Shown: positions 46,701-58,798, counted from the first letter of the stretch. The stretch is 64,000 nt of DNA from Anniella stebbinsi (GCA_029215795.1 JARDYH010000006.1:29527501-29591500), one strand, 5' to 3'. Numbers and translations: made by a program. Notes: generated by a model from the letters alone, not told the origin.

Positions 46701-47606
46701 TGTTGGGTGGGTAAAGACTTGATTTCAACAGAAAGGGCATGTTTGAGAGAGCAGAAGCTATTTTTGGTGCAAAGGTAATACTCCATTTGTGGACAAAATT
46801 ACGGAGTTTCCCCTGAGTGTAAAACCCCACCCAGCTCTTTTCCAAAACAAATTATGGGGGGGGGGGGGGGGTTTGCTGTGAAAAGAAAAGAAAAATCCAC
46901 AGAACATGTACCTCAACATTATTAACAGAAAAATGTTAAATGGTATTCCCCACCCCCTGACCGCAACTCCTTAGGATATTATCTAAATCTCCAGATCAGT
47001 AAAGCTACAGCATTTGGGTTTATGCAAATATAGACCACACAAGTGGTCTGTTAGCATCCTGAGCTGAAACATTTGCCTTTGCGATGAACAGTATGATCTT
47101 GTGCATGTCTACTCAAAAGTAAGTACCATTCAATTCAATGGGGCTTAGTCCCAAGTAAGTGGGTGCAGGATTGCAGCCTCTGCCAGCAAGACTGGTGTAC
47201 AGCCTAATCTTTGTATGTTTACTCAAAGGTAAGTCCAGATGAAGTGTAAGTGTGCAAAGTCTCAGGAATCCTTGTTAAATGTCACAGAGTGCAGCTTGTG
47301 ATAGATAGTGCAAAGAAGAGACGTATCAGTGGATGTTAGGAATGTCTTCACACAACCCATCAATTTAAATGGGAAACAGTTAAACACATGCTTCATGCCC
47401 CTAAGTGATATTATTTAGTCAAAATATTTCAGTTCCACCTTTCCAAGTGTTCAAAGCCATGCATATGCTGAATATTCAGAAACCACAATAATAACATGAA
47501 ACAAAAACTAAAACAGGTGCAACTTTACAGACAGATAAAATCCATTCTCAGCAATCCCTAATTATAATGGTTGCAAAACACAAGGAAGTAAAAATATTGT
47601 CTCAAT

Positions 47607-47833
47607 GGCTGAATTCAGACAACACGATAGTCAATGGTGGGGTAATAATCAACTTTACAGTTGTTCATCTAGGGGGATACTCCCCACACAACATGGTAAT
47701 AAATAATCAACAGTGGTGTGGATTAGGATCAGCGCTGAGTTGACTATGGCAGCATTCGGACGACACGATAGTCGATACAACTGACGATTGTTCCCCACCC
47801 CCCAGTTGCTTAATGTGTCATCCAAATTCAGCC
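47607..47833. mobile_element. PIF/Harbinger-like MITE, GGCTGAATTC family, copy 1
   Basis: Ends GGCTGAATTCAGAC and, reversed, GGCTGAATTTGGAT, flanked by AAT on both sides (47604-47606, 47834-47836). It is closely similar along its length to 59445-59665. Confidence 0.8.
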
Positions 47834-47839
47834 AATGTC

Positions 47840-48045
47840 TGAAAGCTTGCCTGAAGAAATGAGCCTTTAGCCATCTCTAACAGGGTAGAAGGGGGCAGGG
47901 TCATTGCAGAGAAGGCCCTGCTTCTTGTGTTCCCTGATGGAAGAACCATGCAAACCATGGCTCCATGGTTTGCAAGGAGAAGATCCTGAGTTTAACCCCT
48001 GGCATCTGTTTCACAAATTGTCAGGCACCTTTCTTTCCATCATCT
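47840..48045 (-). mobile_element. LINE remnant joined to SINE-like piece
   Basis: 47840-47930 resembles the L2 segment ending in cagagaaggccctgc. 47940-48010 has a SINE-like B box phrase gagtttaacccctggcatct. Confidence 0.35.
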
Positions 48046-49789
48046 CATTAGCAGAATTGGATTCCCCCCTCCCCAATTTCCTGAATTTGTGCAAATTCAC
48101 ATTTTACACATTCGCATTTGCACAAATTTGTACTTCCCCCCACCCCAAATGCACACAGCAACTTCCTAAAGGCCTTTTCTAAACTCAACACGGCTCCAAG
48201 GACTTAACTTTCGGGTGTTCACGTGAACCTGCTTCACACATTGAGAGAACATGCAAGTGGATTGCAAGGTTGCCTGCACCCCCAACCACAAACACATGTG
48301 GCAGTCCTCCCCCCTGGCCAGTTAACCACTCATTTGGTGGCTATATGAAAGGACCCTATGAGCATACTGACATACACACTTAAAGCACCTCCAGGTACAG
48401 AGGAATCCTGATTGGCCCAGAGCTCTGTGTGTGTATATTAGTATTCACAGAGGTTTCCAAATATGCTACTGGTGGATAGTGGAGTAGTGATACATTTTGA
48501 AGTGCAGGTGCTCGTCGTGACACTCCCCCATAGCCATAGCCCCAAGGTGAGGCCAAAAATGCAGGTAGCTATGTTGATCCATATCAACAAACCAGTTCTA
48601 GCAGTTTTCACTTCACCAGGAGCAGGTCTTTTGTGACGCTATTGAGTCTTAATTCAGAACCAAGCCACCCCCAAGATACTTTGCATCAATATATTGTTGC
48701 TAAGAAAATTATAGCTACTGCAATCCCCACAGTTGCTCTAATCGTACAGTGGGGATTACTGCTAAATTCAGAGGGAACAGGGAAGTGTGAGGGGGTGGCA
48801 GATGAGTCCAGAGCCCATGCTAATAAAAAAGCCCCAGTACTGAATCCCTGTGAGCCCTGGCTCCACTACACCACTGCTGGTGAGTCCCCCCTCATGCAGG
48901 TCCTTAATCTGTATCTGCTCCCTTTTGTCAGGGTCATGCTCCAAGTTAAGTTCACAGAAATCAATGGACGTTAAGACCACAAGAACCCTGCCATATTCCT
49001 CACAGCTGACTTGGGCATCTGGGTTCTGTGGGTATGTGTCAACTTGAGAATGAAATGGTTTTATTTTATTTAAAATGGAAGATGTGAGGAAATATGGAAG
49101 CTTAGTTGAAAGGAAAAAAATAGAAAGAGGTAGGTCAGAAAGAAGAGAAACGTCCATCTTTAAAAAATAAGTCAGACTTACTGGGGTGTTTTTTTGTCAC
49201 ACGAAGAAGGCTGGAAAGGGCGGGAGGTGCGCGGGAGGCAGATGATGTCATGAGAGGGCCCCGCAAAAATCTATGAGTGCCCAGTAACAAGCGTGCAATA
49301 AAACGCTCATCTGATGGAGCTCACTATCCTGAACCTGCTAAAACCAAATTAGTTTATTAATAGCCCAGCTGTTCGTCTTTCACTAGCTGGGCAAAAAGCC
49401 CACAGGTTATGTTTTGGAGTGTGTTACTGCCTTCATTGCTACCTCAAAGAAAGATGAAGGCAACTACTCCAATTGCTCTTCAGATGATTTAGCAGAACCC
49501 CTGGCAGATTTGGACCTGGTTCCAAAATTGTAGAATAATTGTTACAGTGAGGTGAGCACTGATTTTTTAAAACTTTCGTTTACTGTCTTCCAGGCCTCCT
49601 CGGAGATCTTAGTGGGTGGGGGAAATTGTATTCGGTGAGTAAGCTCTTGATCAAGCATGAAAGGGGAAATATAAACTGATGTAATGAAGAGGATGAGTTT
49701 GGGCCTAACCCATTACTTTGGTATCTGAGAGTTTAGGTTGAAAATGTGGTGGTGGGGATGGGGTTTTTTTTTTTTTTTTGAGGAAAATG

Positions 49790-50226
49790 GCCGCCTCCAT
49801 ATGTACAGTATACTTAAATGTTGCAGTTGTCACAACCAAAAAAGAGGACACCCAGTGGGGGTGGGGTGGGAGGAGAAGCAGCTTTCTGGGGCTTCTGGAA
49901 AGCATGTCATTCACCCCACCACCTTAAAGGCCCCAATTGGAGCAGAGGAGGAGAAAGTGTGTCATTCCCTCCCTCCATTCAGGGCCTTTTCTATAATGCC
50001 CGGGAATGACATGCTTTCCCCTATAAGATCCTGATTGGAGTAGTGGGAGGGAAATGACCCACCTCCAGAAAGCACGCCATTCCCTCCCACTACATTAATA
50101 TGGCCATAAAAGGGAAGGCGTGTCTTTCCAGGACATTATAGAAAATTACAGAAAATCCCCCGACACCCAAGAGCGAACAAAAACTAGGACAAATCTGGGG
50201 AAATCCTGACAGTTGGTCACCCTATT
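49790..50226. mobile_element. TA-flanked foldback element, decayed
   Basis: The right end, gttggtcaccc|ta, and the inner aaaagaggacac resemble the 60826 and 31296 families. The interior repeats a gaaagca-gtcattc-c-ccc word three times. The left end is uncertain. Confidence 0.4.
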
Positions 50227-51608
50227 TCCAAAACAATTAAAAAGCTGCAGAAAATCTCAGAAGTTACTGATGAGAGTGTATAAAAGAAAAAAAACCCACT
50301 TCTGTAACAAAACCCTCACTCTGTAACAAAACAGAGGTTTGTAGTATCCCTTACAGTTGCTTGTCCGCTCTGCTTTTTATTTTATTTTTTAATTACTGTA
50401 TAATCCTGACTTTTATCCTGCATTTTGTATAAGCAATATACAAGGTTTAGCGATTATATATGCTAGATGAACAGATGTACATGATCTCTAGGCAAAGAAG
50501 CACTGGCTTGCTTATAAATATACAAAATAGAGGAAGGGACTTGCACTTGCATGATCTTATGCCAGTGATCCAGTTGCACTTTCAGGCTACAATCTCGAAG
50601 TAAGCTCCATTGAACACAGTGGGATTGATTTCCAAGTTAAAAGCTTTAGGTTTTGCACTGCCTAGGTGAAGAGATACAAGAAAACTGGAAGGCGACTAGA
50701 TCATGACTGCATGGAAAATAGGTGAAATAACGTGCGTTGCAGAGAGTAAAGCCCTTTATTTTTAACTCGACTATCAGAGCCATCAGTGAAATCAATGAGA
50801 TCAAGGTAAATTGAGCTGATTTGCCTCTCATTTAAAAGGAAGTTCACATTTACGGTATCTAAAGGCTGTCTGTGACTCTTAACTAGTAATCTGTAGGCAG
50901 TGGTTTTCTTTTTCCTGAAAGATGTTTGACAAGACATGGCGGTGTTTCCCCACCTCCATGCCAATGACAAATGCTGATATAAACAGCATATGTCTGCCCA
51001 TTTGAAAGGCCAAATGAATCTTCTGTTCTTTCCACAAATCAGTTAATTTAAAATATAGAGGCAAATACCTATGTAATTTAAAGCCCCTGTAAGCCACTGT
51101 TCACAAGGGACACAGCATTCTAGCTAGAGTTAAGATTTTATGTCCTATATATTTCAGTCGTAGAATTAACACATACTCAATGACCTCCCATTGAAATCCC
51201 ATTGCTTTCCCATTGTTTATCAAAGTTTGGCTAGAGAGTGCCCAAGGTTTTCAGCACATTACAGAGCTGCATATATTCAGATAGCTCGTTGGTGTCTTAC
51301 ATGGAATTTTTAACATACTGTATCTGGGTATATTGCATCACATTAAAAACTGCCTTTCATATTATCAGGGATACTGCTTGAAAAATCGTTGTTTGTATTA
51401 TTAGAATAGTTAGGAATAAAACACTTGAGATAAGTTTTCAGTAGTAGGAATGAAGTAGACACCAGTGGATTTTAAAACAAATGTAAAGGGGGGGGGGGGG
51501 GAGGAACACCAGAATTTGAAACAAAAACAGGAAGTTGTTCAGAAGCTTTTTATGGTTATTATTAATGTCTTTAAAGCAAGTCAGGAAAAGTTAGATAAAA
51601 ATCATCAC

Positions 51609-51614
51609 TTTATT
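51609..51614 (-). terminator. Candidate distal IRF4 polyadenylation signal (AATAAA on - strand)
   Basis: TTTATT on + gives AATAAA on the IRF4 strand, about 5.15 kb after the stop. Chosen as the most distal signal before the sequence becomes repeat-rich; nearer signals could equally be used. Confidence 0.3.
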
Positions 51615-53263
51615 TATCAATACATATGTTTCAAACAATAAAAACAGAGGCTCATAAATCTAGTTTAAAAAACAATTTACAATGTATGGCACAAACATTT
51701 CCAGCTTTATTTTCACTTGTTCTTGGTATACCCACAAGAGCAACCAATGAGGATAACCATAACAGCATATTGTCCTATTGGTCAGAATAATTAGAACAAT
51801 CACCCAACAGGTTGAAAAGACTATTAGTGGAAAAGGGCCAGTTTTCTGACAATTAATAAACACTGATAAGCAGAAATAGTCCACCAAACTTTTCACTTAA
51901 TTGTATGCTTCCTATTTGCCTTGCACAGACATGTAAGCACAAACTTTTCTACCAAAATCAATAACAGTCTTTTCTAACATTTGGTATAGTTGATATTATA
52001 CAAATAAAATGCCATCATCTGGTGTTTGTAAGAATTTCATACCAAGTGATGCAGTCATAACAGATAAGGCACAGCATTTAACCAATTTCGGGTGGTTTCA
52101 GATCCATTTCCAGACCCATCCCACTTGCAGGACTCACTCCTGCCACCAGGACACAGCTGAATTTGGCAGCATGGCAGCAGCAACTTTTTTTGGCCAGTTT
52201 ACCACCAAAATGTTATTTATTACATTTTATACCTCCAATAGCTGAAGTTCTCTGTGTTAATTTGGCAATAAATCACTTTTTTTTGGCTGCAATAAATTCA
52301 GCGGCATAGTTAGAGCTGCTGAAGAGGCCAGGGGGCTGCATGCATATTGCCCACCCATGCTTTACACAAACTGCTCATAGCCCAGGTATGGTTCCAGTAA
52401 TCCAATGGACTGTTCTTCAAAATGCAAACCTTATACATTTTTGCAACATCTTTTTCATATAAGCACACACTTAGGGCATGACCTATGCAATGCAAAACTT
52501 CTGTTGATTTCAATTTATATCAATGTAGTACATACATAATTTTTCCCAGTTTAAATCAGTGCTTAACTTTTGGTTGGAATGAACCCTGTTGGTTCACTGG
52601 TATACTTAGGCAAAACCAGAGACACCTTTACAATGTAGGCTAGCTTTCTACAACTTGTAATACGAAGCAGACCATAATCAGTATGCCAGTTACAAGGCAT
52701 CCCTAAGATGAAAGGGGATAAATGGGGGGGGGGGGGGGGAGGGACCAGAGAAACCTATCTTTCCCCATAGTTCATATATGTGTTTACTGACATTTAAGAC
52801 CCTGGTGCACTACAATAGCATATACCACTACGATCAGCCACTGCTGGAGTTTACAAGTGAACAATATTTTTAAAAGCTGCCATGTCATTATTTTATAACT
52901 TAAGAGGAAAATCCCTGATTAAAGTACTACATTGCAAAAGTAATAAACATCTCCACACCAGAATATGGAGGGGTGTTTCACACATTAGACAGAGAAAAGG
53001 CCTTAATATAGGTATTCATTCAGCATTTTAGAACCCTTCTTGACATCTGTTGCCATTTAAACATTTTGCATTGTTTAGTATTATAGATAGCACATCATAT
53101 AAGGCTTGAAAAACCTTCCTCACTAAACCAGAGTTTTGCTTTGCCTGTTCTCCAGAGTGAAGAGGATTTTTTGCAAATGATTATCAGTTGGAGCAAAGTG
53201 TAGCACGGCTAGCATGTTAACCCAGAATGAAGTCCCACTATGTTTCTATGCACACTTCTCTAA

Positions 53264-53491
53264 GGCCAGATCTACACCTCGTGTCATGGCTACAATCTCA
53301 TCATGTGATGCTATAACCCTCTTGCACATTTATACCTCATAGCACACACAATGACATTTGTTGCAGTATTTCAGATAATACGGAATAAAAAGCAGAAAAT
53401 GATACAAAAGCAGTATACAGAATATGTAATGTACCCCAACAGTTATCAGTGCACTTCAATACTGATAAAAAGCACTAGTGTAGATCTAGCC
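53264..53491. mobile_element. PIF/Harbinger-like MITE, TCTACAC family, TAA duplication
   Basis: Ends GGCCAGATCTACACC and, reversed, GGCTAGATCTACACT. Exact TAA on both flanks (53261-53263, 53492-53494). It sits in the presumed IRF4 3' UTR. Confidence 0.8.
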
Positions 53492-54155
53492 TAAGAGTAA
53501 GTCCCATTGGACACAGTGGAACTCGAGTAGGCATGCTTAGCTCATCTGTGATCCTAAACACAATTAACATGGAATTAAATTTCAATAATATTCATGACAT
53601 TTTTCTTAGCTTAGAACTTGCAGAATTCAATACAAAAGGTCCGATTCAACCAAAATTAAATAATCTGAAGTTCTATTTAGAGATTTAAACTTGTACTTAT
53701 GGGTAAACTGCATGTTACAGTTACATGAAAATGCCAGTAGCCATGGCAGGATTTTTTTTTCACTCACCCCCCCCCCCCCCACTGTCTCCACAGGGCTCAA
53801 GATATGTGTTTACCCTCATATGTACAAATGTGGAACACTGGCCACCAAACAACACCGATAACGTTGTCTATCTTGCCCTTGAACAGTCCTTTTAAAAAAC
53901 AAATGGTGTAAAAGTTTATTCATGTTAATGTTTGTTCAGTTCATTCTTTGTAGGGAGGGAAACATTTCAAAAACTTTTTGTTCATCTTTTATGTACCTCT
54001 GCATGCAACCTTTTATAATTAAGAGTTCAAAGCCATATTGAGTGTTATGAAGCATCTTGCTGCACAGGCTAGCCTACTCCATCCACAAATACTCCTGAAT
54101 TCCCATCTAGAGTGCTTTTTTCTATGTACCTGGCACCCTGATCCTGAAAACACTA

Positions 54156-54336
54156 CCCTATTTCTTCGATTCTAAGATGCACTTTTTCCCCCATATAAAC
54201 GTCTCTAAAAATGGGGTGCGTCTTAGAATCGATGGCGATTTTCCCACACTTAGAATCAAAGCTTTTTCCCTGTTGGTGGTACTGAAATTAAGATGCGTCT
54301 TACAATCAATGGTGTCTTAGAATTGAAGAAATACGG
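54156..54336. mobile_element. Tc1/mariner-type MITE
   Basis: Ends CCCTATTTCTTCGATTCTAAG and, reversed, CCGTATTTCTTCAATTCTAAG, flanked by TA on both sides (54154-54155, 54337-54338). It sits in the presumed IRF4 3' UTR. Confidence 0.7.
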
Positions 54337-55447
54337 TACTTGGAAATATGTTCCATTGAAACCAAAAAGACTGACTTCCAAGTAATGTGTTTCAGAACAG
54401 TGTACTACTCAACGTAGTACACTCACAGTCTGCCTTGAATGGGAAAGAGTAGTCACCAAGCCTTTAAGAACTAAACACAACAAGCTGAGCTCATTCTGAT
54501 ATATTATTACTTGATACAGTCAACTAAAAGAAAGTGAGGATCACAGGGATAAGAAATGCCACAGAGAGAGCGGGAAGGGATTATGCTTGTAGCCTGAATG
54601 GAACAACAATCCACACATATATGCCTGGAAATTTAACATGAGAATAACAGTACAGCAATGTAGGGCTTATCAATAGTTTTCAAGTTCAAGAAGATTAATA
54701 GTGCAAACCTATGCATATTTACTCAGACATAAATCCCATTGTATCCAACGCTGCTTACTCCCTGGTAAAGTGTGTTAAGAAATACAGCCTAGGGCAGGAA
54801 AAACATACAGGTGATGAAAAACACTCCTGTGAACTGGCTTGTCGTGAGGAGAAAGAAATGGATATTATATCCCAAGACATCATGCATCTTTAAGATGTAT
54901 AAATTCAGAAGCCTAGTGCCAATTGTATAACAAAAATATATACAACGTGTCCCTGATTAGAAATTCAAGTACAAAACACTTTTAATTAAGAAGAGGAATC
55001 TTTTTCTATACAGTAAATCAAGTGTGGGATCAACATGACTGCTTTCTTCCTGACTCAGATCATTCTTTCATACTTGTCCTGGTAACTTCAGAGTTCCCCC
55101 AATACTATATATAAATGTGTCTAAGCAAGTACAGTTACAGTCCTTCCTTTATTTTTAAGAATGAGACAGAAATCATTAATAGTCATAATCAAGCACAGTG
55201 CTACCTAAGTGCAGTTAACTCTGTCCTGGATTAGGGCCCATGTCTGTCAACATTATCACCCAAAATAAATAATTCTGACAATAAAGACAGTTGTCAAGCA
55301 GTTCAAATACTGTTTTGAATGCTCAGGTTAAACTGCTGTACACTTGTAAGGGAGTTCATTATCTGTTTGCATTTATGTTTATATACATATTTGTCACGTC
55401 CCGTATAAAATACGTTTCATTCTTTGGTTACTTTTTTGAAGTTGTCT

Positions 55448-56022
55448 TTGCAATCCTATACATGCCTCCTCAGAAGTAAGTCCCATGTGACTTAGGCCCT
55501 TTCTACACCAAAGGGGTGTAGAGGGCCAGAGAGGTGGCGAACCCGGAAGTGCCTGCTTCCGGGTTCATCGCCCTAATGCACACTATTTGTCCGACGACCA
55601 GGCCTTCTCCCAGGTCATTGCACTTCACAGGCGCCATTTTTCCCCTTCACCCGGGAGGAGCACAAAAGCACTCCTCCGCAAAATGTAATTTTAAAAAACA
55701 TGCATGCGGACTCCCACCCCCCTCCCTGCCCTCCCGGGGGTGGCAATACTGGTGCCACCCCCTCCCCTGTTGGGCACGGAGCTGCACTTACTTGTGAGTA
55801 AGCATGGCTGTGCCCAGGAAGGGTGAGCACGTCTTCCGCGGTCCCGGGGAAGAATTAGGATTTTTCTGGTTTGTGTTTTCCCAGAAAAATCCCGTGCCCC
55901 CACCCCCGTGAGTCCCTGTGCACCATTTGGACTCACAGGGACCAGCTGGGGGCCAACCCAGGCCACAAGCCTGATGTAGAAAGGCCTTACTCCCATTCCC
56001 AGGTCAGTGAGCATAGGATTGC
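55448..56022. repeat. Small palindromic repeat split by a later insertion
   Basis: Left half 55450-55494 (gcaatcctatacatgcc...) and right half 55987-56022 (...gcataggattgc) together form one copy of an 80-bp palindromic element that recurs across the window. The insertion at 55495-55986 separates them. Confidence 0.75.
55495..55986. mobile_element. GC-rich PIF/Harbinger-like element, TTA duplication
   Basis: Ends GGCCCTTTCTACAC and, reversed, GGCCTTTCTACATC. Exact TTA on both flanks (55492-55494, 55987-55989). The interior is GC-rich, with an inner palindrome aacccggaag...cttccgggtt. The 87- to 107-codon frames inside are not recognised as a transposase. Confidence 0.8.
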
Positions 56023-56757
56023 AGTCTTAATCTAGCAGTTATTATGCTTTGATTGCTTACTGAGTTTAAGAAGGATTAAGTGGTTTATAATGGTATAAAT
56101 AACATTGTATGACATTACATTTATCCTAGGAATAATCCAGATGGATCCTATAGGTAGAACATGCTATGAAAGCCCATTTTCTAAACAGCAGCAGCAACAG
56201 CAAAAACATTTTCAAAATTATAAGAAACATGTCATAAATTTTACTACTTTAAAAATATATACTGCAGAGTTCTTTGAAAAGTATATAAACCTTAAAAAAT
56301 GTGTCCTTATAAAAACTTCAACATAATTACATTTCAGTGAATAAGATGCATTTATGAGCGCCACTAGTTTGTACCATAGTAAACTGCTGCTTCCATCTAG
56401 AAATTTCTGCCCTGAGATTTCTAATCAAATAAATAACTAGAAGTCCAAAATAAGTTCACGTTACTTACAAGACGCTGCTGCCCTCATTTAAGAACATGTA
56501 AACATATCAGATATTTTGTCAGTTTTCACACTTAACCCCAACAGCAGAATTGGAGGTACAGCAATCCAGAAAAGAGGGGGGGAGAACGTGTTCATTGTAC
56601 TATATTCTTGGCCTTTTCCATATCCATTTCTTGAACTTTTTTGTTGCTCATTTCCCAGGGAAAATCCAAGCATTGGTTTACATCCTTTACTTGTGATCCA
56701 ATGATCCTTGTATTATATACCTAACTTTCAACATGATCCTTTGAGTAGTTCATGTGC

Positions 56758-56901
56758 TTATTCTTGAACTGGAGAATGGTGGATGGATCGGTGATAATCT
56801 TCTGAACTGGTGACTTGTTCTGGTAAATCGTAGCCTCTTAGAAAATGTCCGGTGTTTTGCTGTGTCATGTAGTATAGCTGCCTTGCGAACATTGGCTCAA
56901 C
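56758..56901 (-). CDS. IRF4: IRF4 terminal coding exon with stop
   Basis: On the - strand, acceptor ...tgctgtgttaag, phase 0, then 47 codons and TAA at 56758-56760. It begins VEPMFARQLYYMTQQNTGHF and contains LRGYDLPE and DYHRSI, closing PVQE. Human IRF4 ends similarly, with Ile-Gln-Glu, from memory. This is the C-terminal autoinhibitory/flexible tail. The open frame continues into the intron upstream to 57015, but the acceptor and the family match place the exon start at 56901. No disabling change is present. Confidence 0.96.
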   Translation of the reverse strand, partial: VEPMFARQLYYMTQQNTGHFLRGYDLPEQVTSSEDYHRSIHHSPVQE

Positions 56902-57370
56902 CTTAACACAGCAGAGGAAAATGTTAATGGTTAATATTAATTCATTCACATTGAGGAATTGGAAAGTTGTTAATAACAGGATGTGACAATGCAGCAGAGT
57001 TCCAATTATCCACACAGAAAGTAATCAGAATGCTTTTCTAGATAGCTTTAGCTATCCAAATGGTTTTGCTCAAGATTTTAAAACTTAGCAGCACATGCTG
57101 CTTTCAAAGAGCAATCCTATACACGTTTATTAGGGAATAAGCCTAACTGAAATCAACATGACTTACCTCTGAGTAAAAATGCAAAGGATTGGATTGGACT
57201 GTCAAGAACACAGAAGCCTAATACACTTTAATGTGCAAACACAGGCATCAGAATGATTATGTACACATAACATGGCTGAGCTCATGTATGCACCTTTCAT
57301 GCACATTTATCTGGAATACATAGGATTTACCTACTGTCACACATGAATGTTGCCCCCTGTTGTAGATAGT

Positions 57371-57488
57371 GAGCCTATCTACACTATTGCTTTAAAATGG
57401 TTTATAACTGTTTTATACCGGTTAATAACCATTATTAACCAGTTAAATCTGTTATAAACCATTTTAAAGCAGTAGTGTAGATAGGCTC
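57371..57488. mobile_element. 118-bp near-perfect palindromic MITE
   Basis: Arms of about 50 nt: GAGCCTATCTACACTA at both ends, inner aaaatggtttataac and its complement. AGT on both flanks (57368-57370, 57489-57491). It lies in the last IRF4 intron. Confidence 0.85.
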
Positions 57489-57644
57489 AGTCTCTCTAAA
57501 TACATGGAGCTGTTGCACATTAGTGTTGCAAAGCCCTGGGGGCAGCTAATAATAGGGACACTGAAATGTAATCTCGACTGTGTGAATTACCCATATGGGG
57601 AAGGCATTGTCAGTGGCAATCATCAGTGAATAGTAATAAATACC

Positions 57645-57800
57645 TAAGAGCCCTGCTGGAGCAGACCAAAGGCCTATCTAGTCCAGCATTCTATTCTCAC
57701 AGTGGCTAGTCAGATACCTATGGGAAAACTACAAGCAGAACATGAGCATAACAGCACGCTCCCACTCGTGTCCCGCAGCAACACAGAAACCACAATGAAC
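57645..57800 (-). mobile_element. CR1-type LINE 3' end, short
   Basis: agagccctgctggagcagac and ctagtccagcattc on + match the reverse of the CR1 3' UTR at 25400-25460. Confidence 0.65.
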
Positions 57801-57889
57801 AATCTGATCCACAGTCTAATTAGGACTGCAATCCTATACACACTTACTTGGGAGAAAATCCCAATAAATTTAATGGGTTTTTTAAAAAA

Positions 57890-58010
57890 TAATTATTTAT
57901 GTATTACATTTCTATACTGCCTGATAGCGGAAATTCTCTGGGCAGTTCACAACAACTAAAAGCATAAAATACAACATGATGAATTACAATTTAAAAGTTC
58001 AAAAGTTTCC
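57890..58010 (-). mobile_element. Worn L2-type LINE tail
   Basis: ttatttatgtattacatttc, then atactgcctgatagcggaaattctctgggcagttcac (decayed hairpin) and A-rich tail text. Confidence 0.6.
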
Positions 58011-58685
58011 AATTACACTATAAGATAAAGTCCTAAATCCAATATTGGTTTGCTTCTGAGTATAAGATTGCACTGTAGACCAACACACTTGGATTTAGGA
58101 CAACAGTGAAGTGATGCTGGTTTAATAGCCTTGTGAATTACAGGTTATGTGGTTTTCACTTAAAATGGATTCATCACTGCCCTAGACAAAGGAAGGAAGG
58201 TGTTGGCTGTAAGGGCATAGAGTACATGGCAAGCTGTAAGAGAGTAGGTCTGCAAAGCACGATGTTGCCAGTTTTGCACGTATAAAGCCCCATATTTCTA
58301 ATGCATTTATTAGCATTAGTGAACTCAACTTTGATTTCTAATTTCATAATGTTTGAATTGTAAATGTTTAGCTTTAAGCAAAAGTCAGTTGTGAATCACT
58401 CAAAAATTATTACTGCAAATTGCCAGCCAATATAATTATAAAGGTTTCAATTATATTGCTTAGCAATCTTAATTATTCATATTTGTGGTTTACACTGATG
58501 ATTTAATATGAACTCAGCATTTATGAAACTGGAAATCACAATTCATTTCAATACTGCAAATAAGTCAAATTTTCAAATATTTGAGTTATAAAGCACTCAG
58601 CTCTACCTCATATTTTCCTACTTGCAGTCTCTTTAATATTTTTGTTCAGTCCTCATTTTAAGTAAACCAATGAGTCTATACTTAC

Positions 58686-58798
58686 ATGGGCTGTAATTTG
58701 TTTTCTCTGCCTTTGTGGATCTGGAAACTCCTCTCCAAAACACAACACAACCTGGAATCTAGGCAATGGCCGGCCATGGTGGGCAAATGCTTGTAGTT
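58686..58798 (-). CDS. IRF4: IRF4 coding exon (IRF-association domain), penultimate
   Basis: On the - strand, acceptor ...ttggcttttcag and donor gtaagt. Two bases complete the Glu codon begun in the previous exon, followed by exactly 37 codons starting LQAFAHHGRPLPRFQVVLCF, then GEEFPDPQRQRKQITAH. This is the conserved end of the IRF-association domain; GEEFPDP is shared by IRF4 and IRF8. Only about five substitutions separate it from the mammalian exon I remember. No ATG-initiated open frame marks it, so a scan for long ORFs would miss it. The 3.4-kb intron on its 5' side carries at least five transposon insertions. Confidence 0.96.

Larger units (their letters stand above)
45580..51599. other. 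Intergenic, simple repeats and unclassified sequence
   Basis: Holds poly-G runs (45709-45722, 46856-46871, 51488-51501) and the listed elements. The longest frame, 48768-49157 on -, is 129 codons and not recognised. Confidence 0.5.
51600..56757 (-). other. IRF4: Probable long IRF4 3' UTR
   Basis: Human IRF4 has a 3' UTR of several kilobases (recalled). The 5.1 kb downstream of the IRF4 stop is mostly unique, AT-rich sequence. On the - strand, AATAAA hexamers are seen near 55148, 53915, 52216 and 51609. The last, followed by repeat-rich DNA, is a plausible distal end. At least three DNA elements (53264-53491, 54156-54336, 55495-55986), a worn LINE tail at 52205-52265 and two poly-G/C runs lie inside. 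The extent is inference. Confidence 0.4.
56902..58685 (-). other. IRF4: IRF4 last intron
   Basis: 1.78 kb with GT/AG ends on the - strand. It contains a 118-bp palindrome (57371-57488), a CR1-type 3' tail (about 57645-57800) and a worn L2-type tail (about 57890-58010). The part next to the upstream exon, 58100-58685, shows no recognisable repeat. Confidence 0.85.

Noticed and set aside
46395..46778. 127-codon frame ending in Gly/Arg/Glu repeats
   Set aside because: It runs through the G/GA simple repeat and has no recognisable domain.
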